Source: Smittia aterrima (taxonomy: Eukaryota; Arthropoda; Insecta; Diptera; Chironomidae). From it: DNA of 64,000 nt. Positions 51,001 through 64,000 of this stretch are shown here, in pieces (position 1 is the first letter of the stretch; each line of letters begins with the position of its first letter). The translations under genes and the position numbers were made by a program. The stretch covers positions 17,794,854 through 17,858,853 of the forward strand of contig CP093830.1 in assembly GCA_033063855.1 (NCBI GenBank). Reading direction: 5' to 3'. Below the pieces are notes generated by a model. The model saw only the letters and a program-made list of their open reading frames with translations, was not told the DNA's origin and did not search any database.

Positions 51001-54000
51001 TTTGAAAAAAAAGAGAGATTTTCATTGAAGAAAAGTTTTACCAGCGATCAGAGTTTAATCGATTGCTAAGCAGTGAATGAAAGCATGACTCGAAAAGTTC
51101 GCAATCTTGTTGCATCATCAGAAATTCTCGCAAACTTTTTCTGTTGAAGCGATCTGTTGATTCCCGAACTTCTGTTCACTGAAAAGCTTCTCCTTGTATC
51201 TTCAGATCATCTCTCATTCATGTTTCCTATCTATCGGCCGACACTGAGACTGTATAACTCAACAACCACCAACACCAACCGAGAGAGTTGTGTATACAAC
51301 GTTTGTACATGAAACCAATTTTCTTATTTCATGTTTCATGATTTTTGGTAGCTTTCTCGGTTTTTCGGGTTTGGTGTTTTGCTTTATATTTTTATTTTTT
51401 ATTTTCTTGTGTCGCCTCGAACATTTCAATTGAATATTCAACATCATCATACATAGCAAACAAGAAGTCGCAAAGGAAACACTTTTTGTACAAATTTTCC
51501 TCTCCCAGTTTTCTCGCCACAGAGAAAAACTCCAGCGAACACCTAAAGACATTTCTGTGTCGTATGTGAAGTTCAGTGTTGTGTAAACTTCAAAAGTCGC
51601 TCGACTCTCATAAAAAAAAAACATTTTCTTGTTTCTCGCTTTCCGCGACTCGGATCAAATTGGATAAAACTGTCGGCGAATAATTTCATTCTTCGCATTC
51701 GTCTGTGGAGCAAACAGAAATCTTTCAATTTATCACCAACCAGAGGAATGTGTTGAGTGCTTGAGACTTGTGCAAAGTTTATTCGCGCGTGATTCGCTAA
51801 AAGAACTTTTTGTTGTGAATTTACTTGAACTTTTCTCCGTCGCGAAAATGAAAATAATTTCATCGATTTTTTTTAGTTTAGAAAGTGAATGAAAATTGAT
51901 TTTTCCGGCAAATCTAACAAAGCGTGTAAAGGGATCCGTGACACCGTCGGCAAACACCAGCACAAAGAAATATTTTAATCCCATAAATCAAAGTACAAAT
52001 TAAAAGTTATTGAAGCAAAGACAATACCAACGAAAAAAAAACAAGTTTTTCACACTTTTTTTAAAAGTGAATGAAGTAGAAGTAATCACGGAATAGATCC
52101 AGGATTTAGAAATGGATTTAGTTTAAAAGTGAAGCGGTAAGTTTAGTCTAAAAAGTGATGTTTAATGTTTAAAAGCAGAAGAATTGACATAGTTCAAGGA
52201 TTTCCAAGAATCTCAAACCTGATTTCTAAGAATTCTATTGCAAGCTCAGCCATCTCGATTTATATCTCGACCGGCTCCGAACGTATCGAATTACATAATT
52301 ATTTTATTTTATTATGTTTATATTCAACATTTACCGCAAGCTATTGAATAATAAAGACAATTTCGATCTGCCAATGACTGCCAACCATTCACACAACCCT
52401 CAGAAGGGGAGGATGATGATCAAGGCAGACGCAATAATGATATAAACGCTGTTACTATTCCTTTTATATTTTGATACAATTGTAATGGCTTAACAATAGA
52501 AACGACCTCAACCCCTTTTCATTACAAACGTCTCCCTTGATAAATCGAAACGGTTTTTATGCAGTTTAACAGTTTTTCTCGAGATAGCAGGAAACAAACC
52601 CTTCATTGAAAAACGTTTTCTTGAAATGCAATGTCGACTGACAGAACAACTGAAGTTCAAGACAATCAACTGCTTCATGTGAGTTAAATTATGCGAGAAT
52701 CAGCAACTGGCGCGAAATGTTTGTGGCTTCTCTCTGTTCGTAAAAAAAAAGTATTTTGCTGGAGATTAAAATATTAGATGCGATGAAATCGTTTCATATG
52801 CTTCGTCTGCAACGAATAAAAGACGAAAGAGAGCGACATGAGAATTCCTGCAGAACATGAAGAAGCAGGAGAACGAAAAACTAGTAAAATTCAATATGAT
52901 ATTCGATCACGCTTGAGTGGTTATCAATTGTTGAATTTCACATTGAAATGGTAAATAGCAGAGCGTCTGACGGAGAGCGACAATGACAGTTTCATGAACG
53001 AAGCTGTTGGTCATTTCGACTTGCATCATCATCGTCTGTCTCTGTTCCCGTCTTTCTCTCCCTGTTTAACATTCGAAAGTAAAAGTTTTCTTGCTTCAGA
53101 CGTTTAATCGATAAATTTTTTTCTTCCTCCTCACAAGAGTCGAAACACAAGAGCTCAGATCATCCAGTGTCTGAGTGGAGTAGAGCGAGGAGTAAACAAA
53201 CGCAATGACATCTTGTCGGGATGTGAACAAACAGAAAAGCGGACGAAAGAACTTGAAAGGTCTTACTCTCTGTCGCACAACTTGTTAGCAAGCGAGCGAT
53301 AATTAATTAAGGCTTCGTCGATGATTGATCGATATTCAATCGTTGACTCGCGGACGAGAATTAAAAGTCTCTTGGAATATCATCTTGTAAACGAGTCGAT
53401 TGCTATCAGAGATCTCAGAAAGTAACACGATTCATCATCGTATTGCAATATTTGCATTTCTCGAACCTAGTTCTTGGAAATCGTTGCAACTTGCAATTTA
53501 AAAAAAATACTTCACGAGAGCAGTGGCAACAAAAGCAACATCAGATGTCAAGTACGCATGAGAAATTCAATTGAAGGTTCGTGTTGTTATCGCTCAACTC
53601 GAAAATGAAATGATAAATGATGTTTTACAAACAAAATTATGTTAATTCAGATTCGATACGCCTCACACTCGCTTGAACTCTAGATTGAAGCATTTGACGA
53701 TTGATCGGAGTCAATTTGTTACACATTTTGTTTCTTTTGTGATCGTGAGAGATCTAACTAGAATTGCAATTAAAATAATTCACGTTGTTGCGCTTTGAAA
53801 TCCAACTCATTCTAGTGTCATTCGAACTTTATAAAGTTCCACTCGAAAACTATTTTAATTCTTCGCTCAAAGCATCAAAAGAAATTCACAACTTTTTTAC
53901 TATGAGAAATGGTTCGGTGGAGCTGAAAGCACAGCAAAAAGTTTCCCATTTCATTTCAGAGGAAAAAAGATCAAAGTGAAAGGACACAAAGTTACAACAC

Positions 54001-57000
54001 AGTTCAAAGCGATCTCTGTTTCGTTCCACATGCAAAATATGTTTCGGTCTCGAGCAAAAGAGAACACATTTGTTAGATTAAAAAAGAGATGAAGAGACGA
54101 AGTCTCATTAAAAAAAGTCGATTCATTAAAAATTCCAAAGCACATTCGACTGTTGTCGAGCATTAGAAAGAAGACGCTTTCAGTTTGATCACTTTACCGG
54201 AAAATTTGACCATTTTTTCGCTACTATCAAAGTCAATCCAATTGTTCTCTCTTCGCCTTCTCGAAAAGGTCATCAAATGGATAGGAGGGTGAAAACGCCG
54301 CTTTCCCTCGCAATCGAAACTCGTTGCGTAATTGAAAAATGTTATCAGAAAATCAGAATCTCCAAACCAGAAGTTTCATCTGCAAGCGGATCAGATAAGA
54401 ACGTTCACATTACTTGAATTGTGCAACACATGAATGCGTCTCCCAAGCAATCTAATTACGACTAATGATGACTCTTTATTTTCATTTCTCCTAATTAAAA
54501 AATCATTTGAAATAATTAAAAGTGAGCACTCTCAACGGAATCGACATATAAGCATTGCCCTGAATGGACCATTCATCCATTTTTTTTCATTCTCGAGAGT
54601 AAAAAGCTCACTTAACAAAATGAAAAACTGAAACATTTTCAATTCATGGAAAACAGCTCAGAGATAAAAAAAAAATCAGAGGAAAATTCTTTTTTTTTCA
54701 TTAGACTGAAAGAAAATGGAAGTCATGCATAAATGCGATGGAATTGTGAGTGGAAGCATAAAAGGTTTAAGCTCTCCACTCGCTACCTGTAACATTCGTT
54801 TTCGTTTGAAAGGAGTTGCAGAGTAGAAAAGGTACGCGAGATGAGAGAACGAATAATACTCTTAATGCACATCCACATCAACAAAGACCAGAGATTTTCT
54901 GTAATTAAAAGACTCACTTCTCCAAATTGGATGCCTTCGCTTTCGAGAGCTTTCATCGTGATGGAATGAAAGTGGATTCGCATCAATGGTGAGATGAATG
55001 AGCAGCAAGCGAATGCTCAATTCACAAAAATTCCTCGAATTTTTTACATTTTCGTTGATGCGTGATGAACAGAAATTTAATTTATTTCTCTGGCGACCTG
55101 CTCCGATCATCACCCGGAAAAAATGATCGCAATGTAACGCAACTCATTCGCCGCCCTCAAAAAAACTCAAATATTTCATTCCAAACAGTCAACAGCGAAC
55201 AGGAATTTCAATCTCGGTTGGTATTTTGAGAACTCGAGAGCGATGATGTCACGAAATAGTGTTCGAAAGTCGGGATGTTTTAAATTGAAAGCGATAAATC
55301 AAAAGGAAGGCAGCTCAGGCCTCAATGACTTCTGCACACTTTTACACTCGAGTGAGTCCATTATTAAAAAGCAGAATCGAATTATAAAACTGCACGTCGA
55401 TGGAAATTGAGATTTCTTTCTGACAAAAAACACGAGAGGAGAGTTTCTCTGTCGAGGACATAAAATACATTTAATTATTTGATGTGAAACTAGCAGGCAG
55501 AAGAATAGCGATTCTTTCTATTGTGTCCGCCGCGTGCCGCTATTTAGAAAGAGGAGAGGGTGCGCATTATTCAAATAATTGCTCTCGAAGGCGATGGATA
55601 TGTTTTCCTTTTATTGAGTTTTTCTGGTAACATGAGACGATCATTAGATGCAACTTAATGAGCAATAACCGCTTTAAGCGTTCAGCGGTAAAAAGGTCAA
55701 TTTACCTTAAACTTCGATCCCGTAAATCACAAAGAAAAAAAACTTTTTATTTTATTTTGCAGAGCAAATTTCATCCCCGTCAGTTTTGAGATTGAAATTT
55801 TCCCGAATCAAATCTGAAAATCCCACAAACGAAGTCACTCAATTAGAACTAATTTAGACATGCGATGCTGCATTACGTGGAACAAATGCATTTGACATGA
55901 CATGAGTTGCGATTTCTGGCGCGTCCAACGCAAATATTTGCTTTTCCCTTTCGAAAGCGACGAGAGGAGATTTATGATGAAGAAACTTTTTTCCATGAGA
56001 GTTTAGTGTAAAGACTAACGCCGAGTTGTGCTTCGTGTTCGAGAAAAGAAAACTTTTACTTTCATCGTTCTTCTCGTTTTAGCTAAAGCTTAAATTATAA
56101 AATCAACAAAACACAAAATGCAAAATCAGCATCAGACATTTCACCATCTTCCTTTTTTCGGATTCTATATACAGTTAGTTGAAAGACCCATCCTTATATA
56201 AGAGCGAAAGGGGAAGGAGAATCATAAAAACCTTCTCTCCCGTCCCCCATCACATGAAACACAGCTCGTTGCGTAAGAGTGAGAGGAAGCGCTCGTTGCC
56301 GGCTCAAATCCCTTGGATTAACTGATGAATTTATGTGTGCTCTAATAAATTGATTTACTCAGCGCCTCTTGCATGCAGACATTACATTAGTTCAAGGATT
56401 AAAAGTGGATTTCTATTATGACAAATTATCGATGGCAGAGTGAGTTGTGACGCCAGCAGTTTCTCAACTATCGATTTTTCAATTCCATCGTCTCGTAGGT
56501 TATGATTCATCATCTGACTAAGACTTTAGATTGAAATGGAGGCTATAGATAACTCGTCTCCGTATCCAACGGAATTCATTCATATCAAGTCTTCTTTTAC
56601 GATAATTTTCGGCAGCACAAGTTTCACAGACTCGTCCCCATGGGGCACGAAACCTCACTTGATCCCGTCTCGTTTCCGAGTCAGTCACAATCGATCATTC
56701 TCGAGACAGCTTTGAGTTTGTGCATTTCACGTCTGCCAGCGTCGGAAAGGAACTCAAAAAACTTCGCCGACTTCCATCTCGTTTATTATTCATCGAGTAA
56801 AACTAAAAAGTTTTTTTTGCTGCTTGCACCGCACTCTCAGTTGTTCGAAGTTTCAAGGCGGCCACGTCATTAAATGTAAACAAATACTTTAAAGCTCTTT
56901 TCTCTTGAATTTATCACCATCCAGAGAAGCGATCGACGAATAAAGACATTTCTTTGAGAATTAATTACACGCGTCAAGTATCGAGACAAATGACATGAAA

Positions 57001-60000
57001 GAAACGTTGACAGATTCGTTTTAAATAATTCTCGCTCTCGATTGTGTTCCTCATCGTAATCCATTTATTAAGAATTTTGAGTGAAAGGTTCTTGAAGGAA
57101 AAAAATTTCTTCAGAAAAATCGTATCGAATGTCAAATTAGCCAACATGAAATGTAATTGATTTATCATGGCGCTTATCTCTTGAGAAGAAGAAAAAAGTT
57201 TCTGTTTAATCTAATTAGTCGTTTGAGTGATGGTGTATCAAAATGTGTTTGGAAATGTCTCACAAAACAAATCCAAATAAATATTAAATTTGTTTGTTTC
57301 TAATCGCTTCACTCAACTAAACTTAATCGCCCGTAAAGCAAAGTCAGTGAACTCAGTTTAGTGCAAACGCGAAGCAATTTTTTTCATATCGCGGAACAAG
57401 AAAAATATTTTTAGCGTCGGCTCAGATCAAATGCGCGGAGAAGTTGAGTGATATTTTATACTTTCGAATAAAGTTTATTAATTCAAGAATCAAATGTCTT
57501 CTTCTTCAATTTTGTGATTTCGGGGCCTTGTTGAACGGTATTAAAAATATCATGTTTAAAGACTTAATTTGAATTGAATCAGAGATAATGCTGAGACAAA
57601 GATGGATGAACAGCTGAAATTTTGATTCGTTTATCGTTCGCTCTAAATCTCGCGCGAGAATGAAATCAAAAGTTTCGTCTCAGTTCTCACTAACAAAAGC
57701 AAAACATCTTGAAAGTTCTAATTGCTTCAAGAAAATATTTTGACCCAGAAAGTCTGAAGTTTGTCAAACCTCAATTACCCAAAGTGAGAAAGGAGGAATT
57801 CTTTCAATGAAAGCAAAGCTGAAGTGGTTTCATCGAGATTAAAATTTCTTAAAAATTCATAAGCTCCTCGAGAAGAAGAATCGAAACAATTTCGGATTTA
57901 CCAGGAGACGCTTGAAATTGTTTTGTGTGTTGCGCCCATTGTCGAATGAGGTGAAGAAGGATAATATTTAGAAAAACGAATTTATGAATTATTATGATGG
58001 GAATTGTTTAAAAAAGTCTTCAATAACCAACGAGTGGTTGCTCGTTAAGCCTTGTTGAAATAGATACTATTCGATACAGATGTTCGTGTTTCGAGCTAAT
58101 TCCCAGGGCTGTTGGCAATCGTCTCATCCGTTTAGTTCAAGCCTCCTAAAATCCTTCGAAGCCTCTTCCCCTGTCAGACGACTTTAAAGCACTTTTCAAA
58201 AAAACATTTTTTTTAATCCTTATTGAAAAAATTACTGTAATGTTTTTTAAATCCACATCGAGAGCGTCAAAGAGAGAGAAAAATAATCTTTCGGCTGTGG
58301 AAAGAAATCTCTAACCCCAGAGATTCATGGTTTACCGCAAATAAAAACCCGAAAGGGCAACAATTAAAAACATGTTTGAGAGCAAAAAGAAAAATGTCTG
58401 ACATAAACGATTGCATTCCTCGTCAGTTGAGCAGAAAATTGGCGCCCGGCGAAACAGCAAACCTTAGACCTCCGTCTGATCGTCAGTTTATCTGACAAAT
58501 TTTTATGAAAAATTGCATATCACACTGTCCAAATCTCGACAGAAGAAATGTTCGTGCAGCTCTCAGAACATTCCTGAGACTCAATTTAGGTTTATGCCAC
58601 TGTATGAACACATTTCGACTTAATGTTGATGGATTTCTCGAAAGAGGCTAAAAAAGGATGAGGAGGAAAATAACTTCGACAAACGGTAGGCAAGAGTCCC
58701 GCTGCGTTTATGACGTTTTGTTGTATGAAAATATGATGAGAGTTTCTTGCCTTCAACCTTTATCAAAAGGTAAACAAGACAGAGCGAGCAGACTCAACAC
58801 GACTGGTGGTCTCGTTTAAAGTGATGTCACTCAAAAATGTTAATTAATTTTTCAAAATAAACATTTTTTCTTGTAAAACTTCTCATTCATCATAGAACAA
58901 TCTAAAATAGGCGAATGATTGAAAGTGATTGAGACATATTCGTTTATCTTGTTCTAGATATCTTGAAACGTGTTTTACGAAACGAAAGTGAAATAGTTTG
59001 GAAGAATTGTTCTTTCACGAGGAATTCAATTGACGAGCACGCCACGGAAGGCGTGAATTTCAACGCTCAAACAAAACGAGGTTGCGACGATCACGTAATT
59101 ACTTAAAGTTTCGTTTCACGTTTCGGAGAACTTCCAAAGAAAATGTAAAACAATATTCCTAATTCAACTGTAATTTGACTTCTCGGGGTGCTTACGATAA
59201 TCGAAGTTGGATTAAATGCGAGAGAAGCCTCAAATCCTTAGAAGTTTGGAATGTGACGTTTTTTGTGTGACACCAAAGATATCTGTTACCGAAAAACTCG
59301 AAATGATCGACTTAGATCGAACGCGATCCAAAGCGTGTTTGTTCTGAAATTAATTCCCTTTTCTTCTCAGAACTCGAACCGACATTGCCGGTTGTTTCCA
59401 TTTAAATGGATTACCATTCAAGCGATAAATTATTAATTTCATTGTCGTTTTAATTATACACGAAACAGAGAAAGAGTCATTCGACATTGAGTGTGACGAT
59501 TTTCCCAAATAATTATAATTCCCAGCTCTCCTAGTCCTAACGAAAAATCGAATTTAAGCAAACAATCAATTTCTGTGTCGAACGATTGTCACTCAATGTG
59601 ATGCCGCTCTCGAGTCTCGAATCATTCAAACAAAAAAAAACGAGTTTATTGTATTGAATTAAATGAAAATTTGTTGCAAATTGGCAGCAGCAATTCAGTC
59701 TCTTTGTTTCTCTCTCCGACGATTACAAATTTAATTAGCAATTATCATTGAGCATTGCAAATTCGTTCTCGATATTTGCTTTTTTTATTCGGAATATTCA
59801 AGTGAAAAGAGTTGATTGAATAAAAAATTATTTGTCGAGGCTTGTTTCACAACTAAACGACAAAGTCTTTGTTCCCAACATTTGCAGCTTGAACATCGTT
59901 ACACAAATTGCTTGATGACATCGTTTGCTTTAATTTTCCCTCGAGGCATACTTTGCGAAGATGCCAAACCGAACGGCACACGTTTTATGGATCGTAAAGC

Positions 60001-62495
60001 TGTTCAATTTGTTGGATTTATTACACCCGCTCTCTCTCTGAGATGTCTTTATTAACTCTTTTCGTTTGTTTGTCAAACTCTTTACTTTGTTGTGGCGAAA
60101 ATGTGCACGAGCTTATGCACGACGACGACTCTTGGGAGATGTTTGAGGTAACTTGCTCGTTATTGTCTCGTTATTGAATTAAGGACGAAAACTTCTTGTT
60201 AACGAGGTTGCTGCTGCTTGCTGCCTTTGTGTGTTCCCAATTTTCCCGGGAAACTCAATAAATTTCATTGTTTAATGTTTTAGGGATGAAGCGATTTCCT
60301 CATTATTCATTCTCGACTGTGCGCTCTCTTCAAACACTCGTCGATCTCCATTTGTGCACTTCACTTCTCATTTTCGACGAAGAAATCATTTTTAAAATAA
60401 TAAGTGAGCACTTGAAATGAGTTCATGTTGATAGTGAGATTGAAAATTTATTTTAGAGAAAGAATTTGAGATTAATTAAGTGGCGGATTTCAATTTAGAT
60501 CCATCAGGAAATATTTGCTAATCCAATTTAAAAAAAAATAATCCCTGCTGTGAAGATCTTAATGCATTGCAAAAAGGATTTCAAGTTTATTAAACCTCGA
60601 AAGCTTGCATCCTCGAAAAAAAGGAATCCCATCAATAATGCAAACAACTTTAGAGGAAGAAATAAATTTACATAAATCAAACCATAGAAAATTCCATCAA
60701 ATATTGAATAGCGACGTTGGGAGTTTGAAAAGATGTTCAAGCTAGCGGAAAATACGATTTCATTTATCGAGAAGTCTTATTCTTCTCGTTCATGATGACA
60801 AACTCCATCAAGATTCAGATCCGTTGACATGTCTTTAAGAAGAACTCTTGATGCGTCGTGTTAAACTCATAAATATTTATCAAACCTTTGAGGCCAACTT
60901 CAACCCACGTCCACTTCATCAAAAAACTTTCACGTCCAACGACATCGAGATTATTGCATTAAAATCGTAATTCCTGTGATCCAAGTGAATTTATTATTCT
61001 GAGGACATATTTTATGGTCATTCACGTAAAGGAACTTTCATTATTTGATAAGCATCTCGCATTGTTACTTTCGCATAAATAAAATTAATCGAATTATGTG
61101 GAAATATTAAAATAATTTTACTTTCTCGTCAAACTGTTAATTTATTCGTCTTCCTCATTTTCTCTTGGAACTTCTGATAATAATTGCAACAATCAAGGAA
61201 GCCGAGAAGGGCGAGGGTGAACAACTCTTTCCGCTTTAAAATCTCAACTTCTGAAAAATCGATTTAAACGGCACATTAAAAAGAGAAAACAAATTGCGTT
61301 TCTAGCTCTTGAAGTTCGCTTTATTAACTGAGTCGAAAGAGTCAAGAACATTAACAGCAAACAATTTTTTATGACTGTTGCTCTGAAGGGGGACGACGAG
61401 CAGTGTTTTTATCGCCCGGCGAAAATCTCATTTCAATTTTAATCGAATGCAATTCACGTTCAACGAGAGAGAGAGAACGAAAACTTTGTAATTTACACTT
61501 GAGCCGTACACGACATGGAAAATTTAATTGATTTTAATGTGTTTCTGAAGTTTTCCTCTCGTTCGAGAGAGGGTAAAAGGCTTTTGACTCTTTGCATTGA
61601 TGTATTCAAGGAAATGAATGAGAAAGGAGAAAGAAAATCAATTAAAATCTCAGAACATGCAATTTATGACCGAAAGCGATTTCCCTGCACTTTGCTTTGC
61701 TCAACAATCACTCAGCCGTGAACTTTTCTTCTAAATTATCCGGTTCATTATTGTTTAGCTGTTATTTACTGTAATCGTATCTTAGAAGAGAAGGAAACTC
61801 GTCGTAATGACGTTGATCAAACAAAAACCATGATTTTTATTAGTCAACCGCACGCAGTTCCAACTTAAAGTTGTTTTCCTATTGTCGAGCGAGGAAAAAG
61901 AGAAAGAAACCAACGAGCCGATTCATTATTCCAACATCAAATGCAACGCTTCGGTGATTGAGGCTGTTGCAGAGACGACGGAAAGATTGTTCACAATATT
62001 TCCTTTGAAGCACGAGAGATTGTCGCGTGCTCGATTGCACGGTTGAGTGAGAACCAGGGATGTGTCGTTAATCGGTCTGATGACACAAAATCCTCTAGAC
62101 TGAAATGCCAATTTCCTCGACTTGAATTGAGATGTTAACTGGTAGAGAGAGAGTCGAGCGAGTGAGCGCGTCGAGAGTCAGGAAGAACCCCCTCTCGTGA
62201 TTGCTTTGACAGCTTCTATTATAAATGGATTTTTTATTAGAAACTGTCGCTCGCCCGATCTGCCACGTGACCTCAATCGATCCCTAAAACTAAGGAAAAT
62301 CAGTTTCTCTCCTTAAAAAAAACGTAAATCCAAACAACATGCAATAATCCGGTTTTTATTACTTCAAGCGAAAGTAATTGTTGTGAAATTTTCTGCGCAA
62401 TTCAAATTTAAATCACTCGTAATTAAACTTAGCAGTGCTTAGTTAGTAAGCTCAAGCGTGTTCTCTTGTTCATTCAATTTTATCTCTCATTGCAG

Positions 62496-62629
62496 ACTTT
62501 GGCCTTTGCTTGCTTAAACCTCCAACGAATCGAGCCACATCGATCATCAAATTTAAAGCTTGAAGCGTGTTTTAGAAAGGAATCAATATACTTTCATACT
62601 GGGACATTCCGCCGTCGGTGCATGACAAA
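62496..62629 (+). other. toy: Probable 5' UTR part of the first recognised toy exon
   Basis: A strong acceptor (pyrimidine tract ending TTGCAG at 62495) precedes this stretch. In the frame of the paired domain there is a TAG at 62573-62575, so translation cannot enter from further upstream through this exon. If the acceptor is used, this part is untranslated and the ATG at 62630 is the start. A weaker alternative acceptor at 62574-62575 would instead allow an upstream coding exon to join in frame. Confidence 0.5.
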
Positions 62630-63179
62630 ATGCATGGACATGCCTCTGCCATTGGTCAGACATCGCTCTTCGGATGCTCATCAGCGGGTCACAGTGGAAT
62701 CAATCAGCTTGGCGGCGTTTACGTTAATGGTGAGTTGCGAGTAGTTTGATAAAGAAATAAATTCATTCGATAATCGCAAAACTGTTTCAGGTCGTCCACT
62801 GCCCGACTCGACGCGACAGAAAATTGTAGAGCTCGCTCACTCAGGAGCGAGGCCTTGTGATATTTCCCGCATATTACAAGTTTCGAATGGATGTGTTAGT
62901 AAAATATTAGGAAGGTAAGTTCCAACCACTTCGCGTTTTTTGCACAACATCTTTTAATGACTTACGCTCTGTCGCTTTTCATTTACTCGCACGTATAGAT
63001 ATTACGAAACCGGCTCGATAAAACCGCGAGCCATAGGCGGATCAAAGCCGAGAGTCGCTACCCAGAATGTAGTCAATAAAATAGCCGATTACAAGCGCGA
63101 GTGTCCGAGCATATTCGCTTGGGAGATTCGCGACCGACTGCTGTCCGAAGCTGTCTGCAATAGTGATAATATACCAAGT
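62630..63179 (+). CDS. toy: Twin of eyeless, Pax6-type transcription factor (5' part, paired domain)
   Basis: Coding exons 62630-62729, 62791-62914 and 62999-63179 encode 135 residues before the window ends; the homeodomain exons lie beyond it. The paired domain starts at about residue 20 (GHSGINQLGG) and continues through RPLPDSTRQKIVELAHSGAR, SNGCVSKILGRYYETGS, KPRAIGGSKPRVAT and KRECPSIFAWEIRDRLLSE to NSDNIPS, where the next exon should begin VSSINRVLRN. GGVYVNGRP, GSIKPRAIGG, KIADYKREC and VCNSDNIPS are, as I recall them, the toy versions; Drosophila eyeless reads GGVFVGGRP and GSIRPRAIGG. The N-terminus MHGHASAIGQ followed by LFGC is also toy-like. Toy binds DNA in the nucleus and acts at the top of the fly eye network by activating eyeless. 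The start at 62630 is the first ATG after an in-frame stop. Toy is well supported over eyeless, but a single-Pax6 lineage cannot be excluded. Confidence 0.92.
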
Positions 63180-64000
63180 GTAAGTACATAGCAAACTCAC
63201 CGCTAACTAAATAAACCCGGCGAAAAGTTCAAAGACTTTCACTGAATTCGGTCAATGGCAAGTTTGGCCTTGTTTTCGCTATCACTTTGAATGAAATAAA
63301 AACTTCATCGATGGAAGTTTTATAAAATTTACTCGTGCCGAAGCAGCAGAAAAGTTTTCTCTTTGTTTTTACCATGAGTCACTTTCGTGTAATCGCTGCT
63401 TTCCTTTTCGGATAAAATTCTCGTGAAGTGCTGTAAACATTTCAGTTTTAGCTTTAATGAGAAAATCCTTAAAAATGTAAACTTTTTTTTCATCAAAAAA
63501 ACAAGAAGTGGCAAATTTTCCGATTTCGATTTCAACGAGGAAAAGTCAAAACACAAGCAAGCAAATCACCATCGAACAGCACACACCAATACACAATGCT
63601 TGGGGTGGTGTTGTGGGGAGAATACATAATGTGCGCCTCTCGCTTCCATTGTTCAATCATGCGCAGAAAGTTTCATAATAAATGTGTGCAAGAAATCCCC
63701 CATTTTTCTTAATGTCGTCAGGGTGAAGAGGGAAAAGTCTCTCGAAGGAAGTTTCTTCTCTCACAAGAGCAACGATATCTCAACAATAGACATGAATCTT
63801 GAGAACAATGAAGTTCTTTTAAATTATATCCCTTCATAAAATACTTTCCGTTCAAGTTTCTTTTTATTTCCCGACAAAATTTTAATTTATTTCTCTTGTG
63901 TGCTTGGCAAACGATGTTTACATTCGTGTGCGTGAGGAAAATGAGGAAAAAAGCGAACGAGGAAAAGCCTGCTGCTGTTTAAAGAAAGGAAAATAAATAA
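63180..64000 (+). other. Intron of toy, running off the window
   Basis: Begins with a perfect donor, GTAAGT, after the NIPS codons of the paired domain. No further exon is visible up to 64000; the open frames at 63329-63629 overlap on both strands, are low-complexity and match nothing. Confidence 0.75.

Larger units (their letters stand above)
31990..62495. other. 30-kb gene-poor domain upstream of toy
   Basis: No protein-coding exon is supported on either strand. Open frames longer than 130 codons (41957-42376 minus; 46795-47259 plus, which starts with TTG) match nothing I recognise and are about what chance gives at this base composition. The sequence is unique-looking AT-rich DNA with short CGT/ACG and TG/CA runs, small inverted repeats, and duplicate segments near 33.6, 36.1 and 41.8 kb. 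Upstream non-coding exons and enhancers of toy are likely within it. The proximal part near 32 kb should hold the promoter of the minus-strand coiled-coil gene. Confidence 0.5.

Overview
The window reads as nuclear DNA of an insect, most likely a nematoceran fly such as a midge or mosquito relative. The evidence is AT-rich sequence, introns mostly 50-150 bp with GT-AG borders, a dipteran-type odorant receptor, and a Pax gene whose paired domain reads like twin of eyeless (toy). Species cannot be fixed from sequence alone. No bacterial operons, CRISPR arrays, rRNA, convincing tRNA or intact transposon genes were seen.

Five genes could be assembled exon by exon, all with consistent splice phases. 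(1) 2326-9744 (+): nine exons for a 553-residue GPI-anchored adhesion protein with three Ig domains and one fibronectin III domain (lachesin/IgLON-like), with a 4.7-kb first intron. (2) 20698-22076 (+): five exons for a 380-residue odorant receptor. (3) 24359-24796 (+): three exons for a 104-residue secreted single-domain VWC (SVWC) protein, with a GC-AG second intron. (4) 30799-31989 (-): four exons for a 315-residue coiled-coil protein with a centrosomin CM1-like motif near the N-terminus. (5) 62630-63179 (+): three coding exons of toy/Pax6, cut off inside the paired domain by the window edge.

The rest is non-coding as far as I can read. The largest gap, about 30 kb between the coiled-coil gene and the first recognised toy exon, fits the regulatory domain of a developmental transcription factor in an otherwise compact genome, and probably also holds toy 5' non-coding exons.

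The most unusual structure is a set of diverged duplications in the non-coding DNA. The odorant receptor gene lies between two direct repeats (20131-20320 and 22290-22460). Segments at 10.5-11.4 kb and 16.7-16.9 kb reappear in the same order and orientation at 23.0-23.6 kb and 26.7-26.85 kb. A segment of the Ig gene's first intron (about 4.23-4.50 kb) reappears at 33.55-33.77 kb. A weaker pair lies at 36.1 and 41.8 kb. These point to old local segmental duplication, or to a dispersed repeat family, around the receptor and SVWC genes.

The five genes do not form a pathway. They are a neighbourhood of a neural adhesion molecule, a chemoreceptor, a secreted immune/stress-type peptide, a putative microtubule-organising protein and an eye-specification factor.
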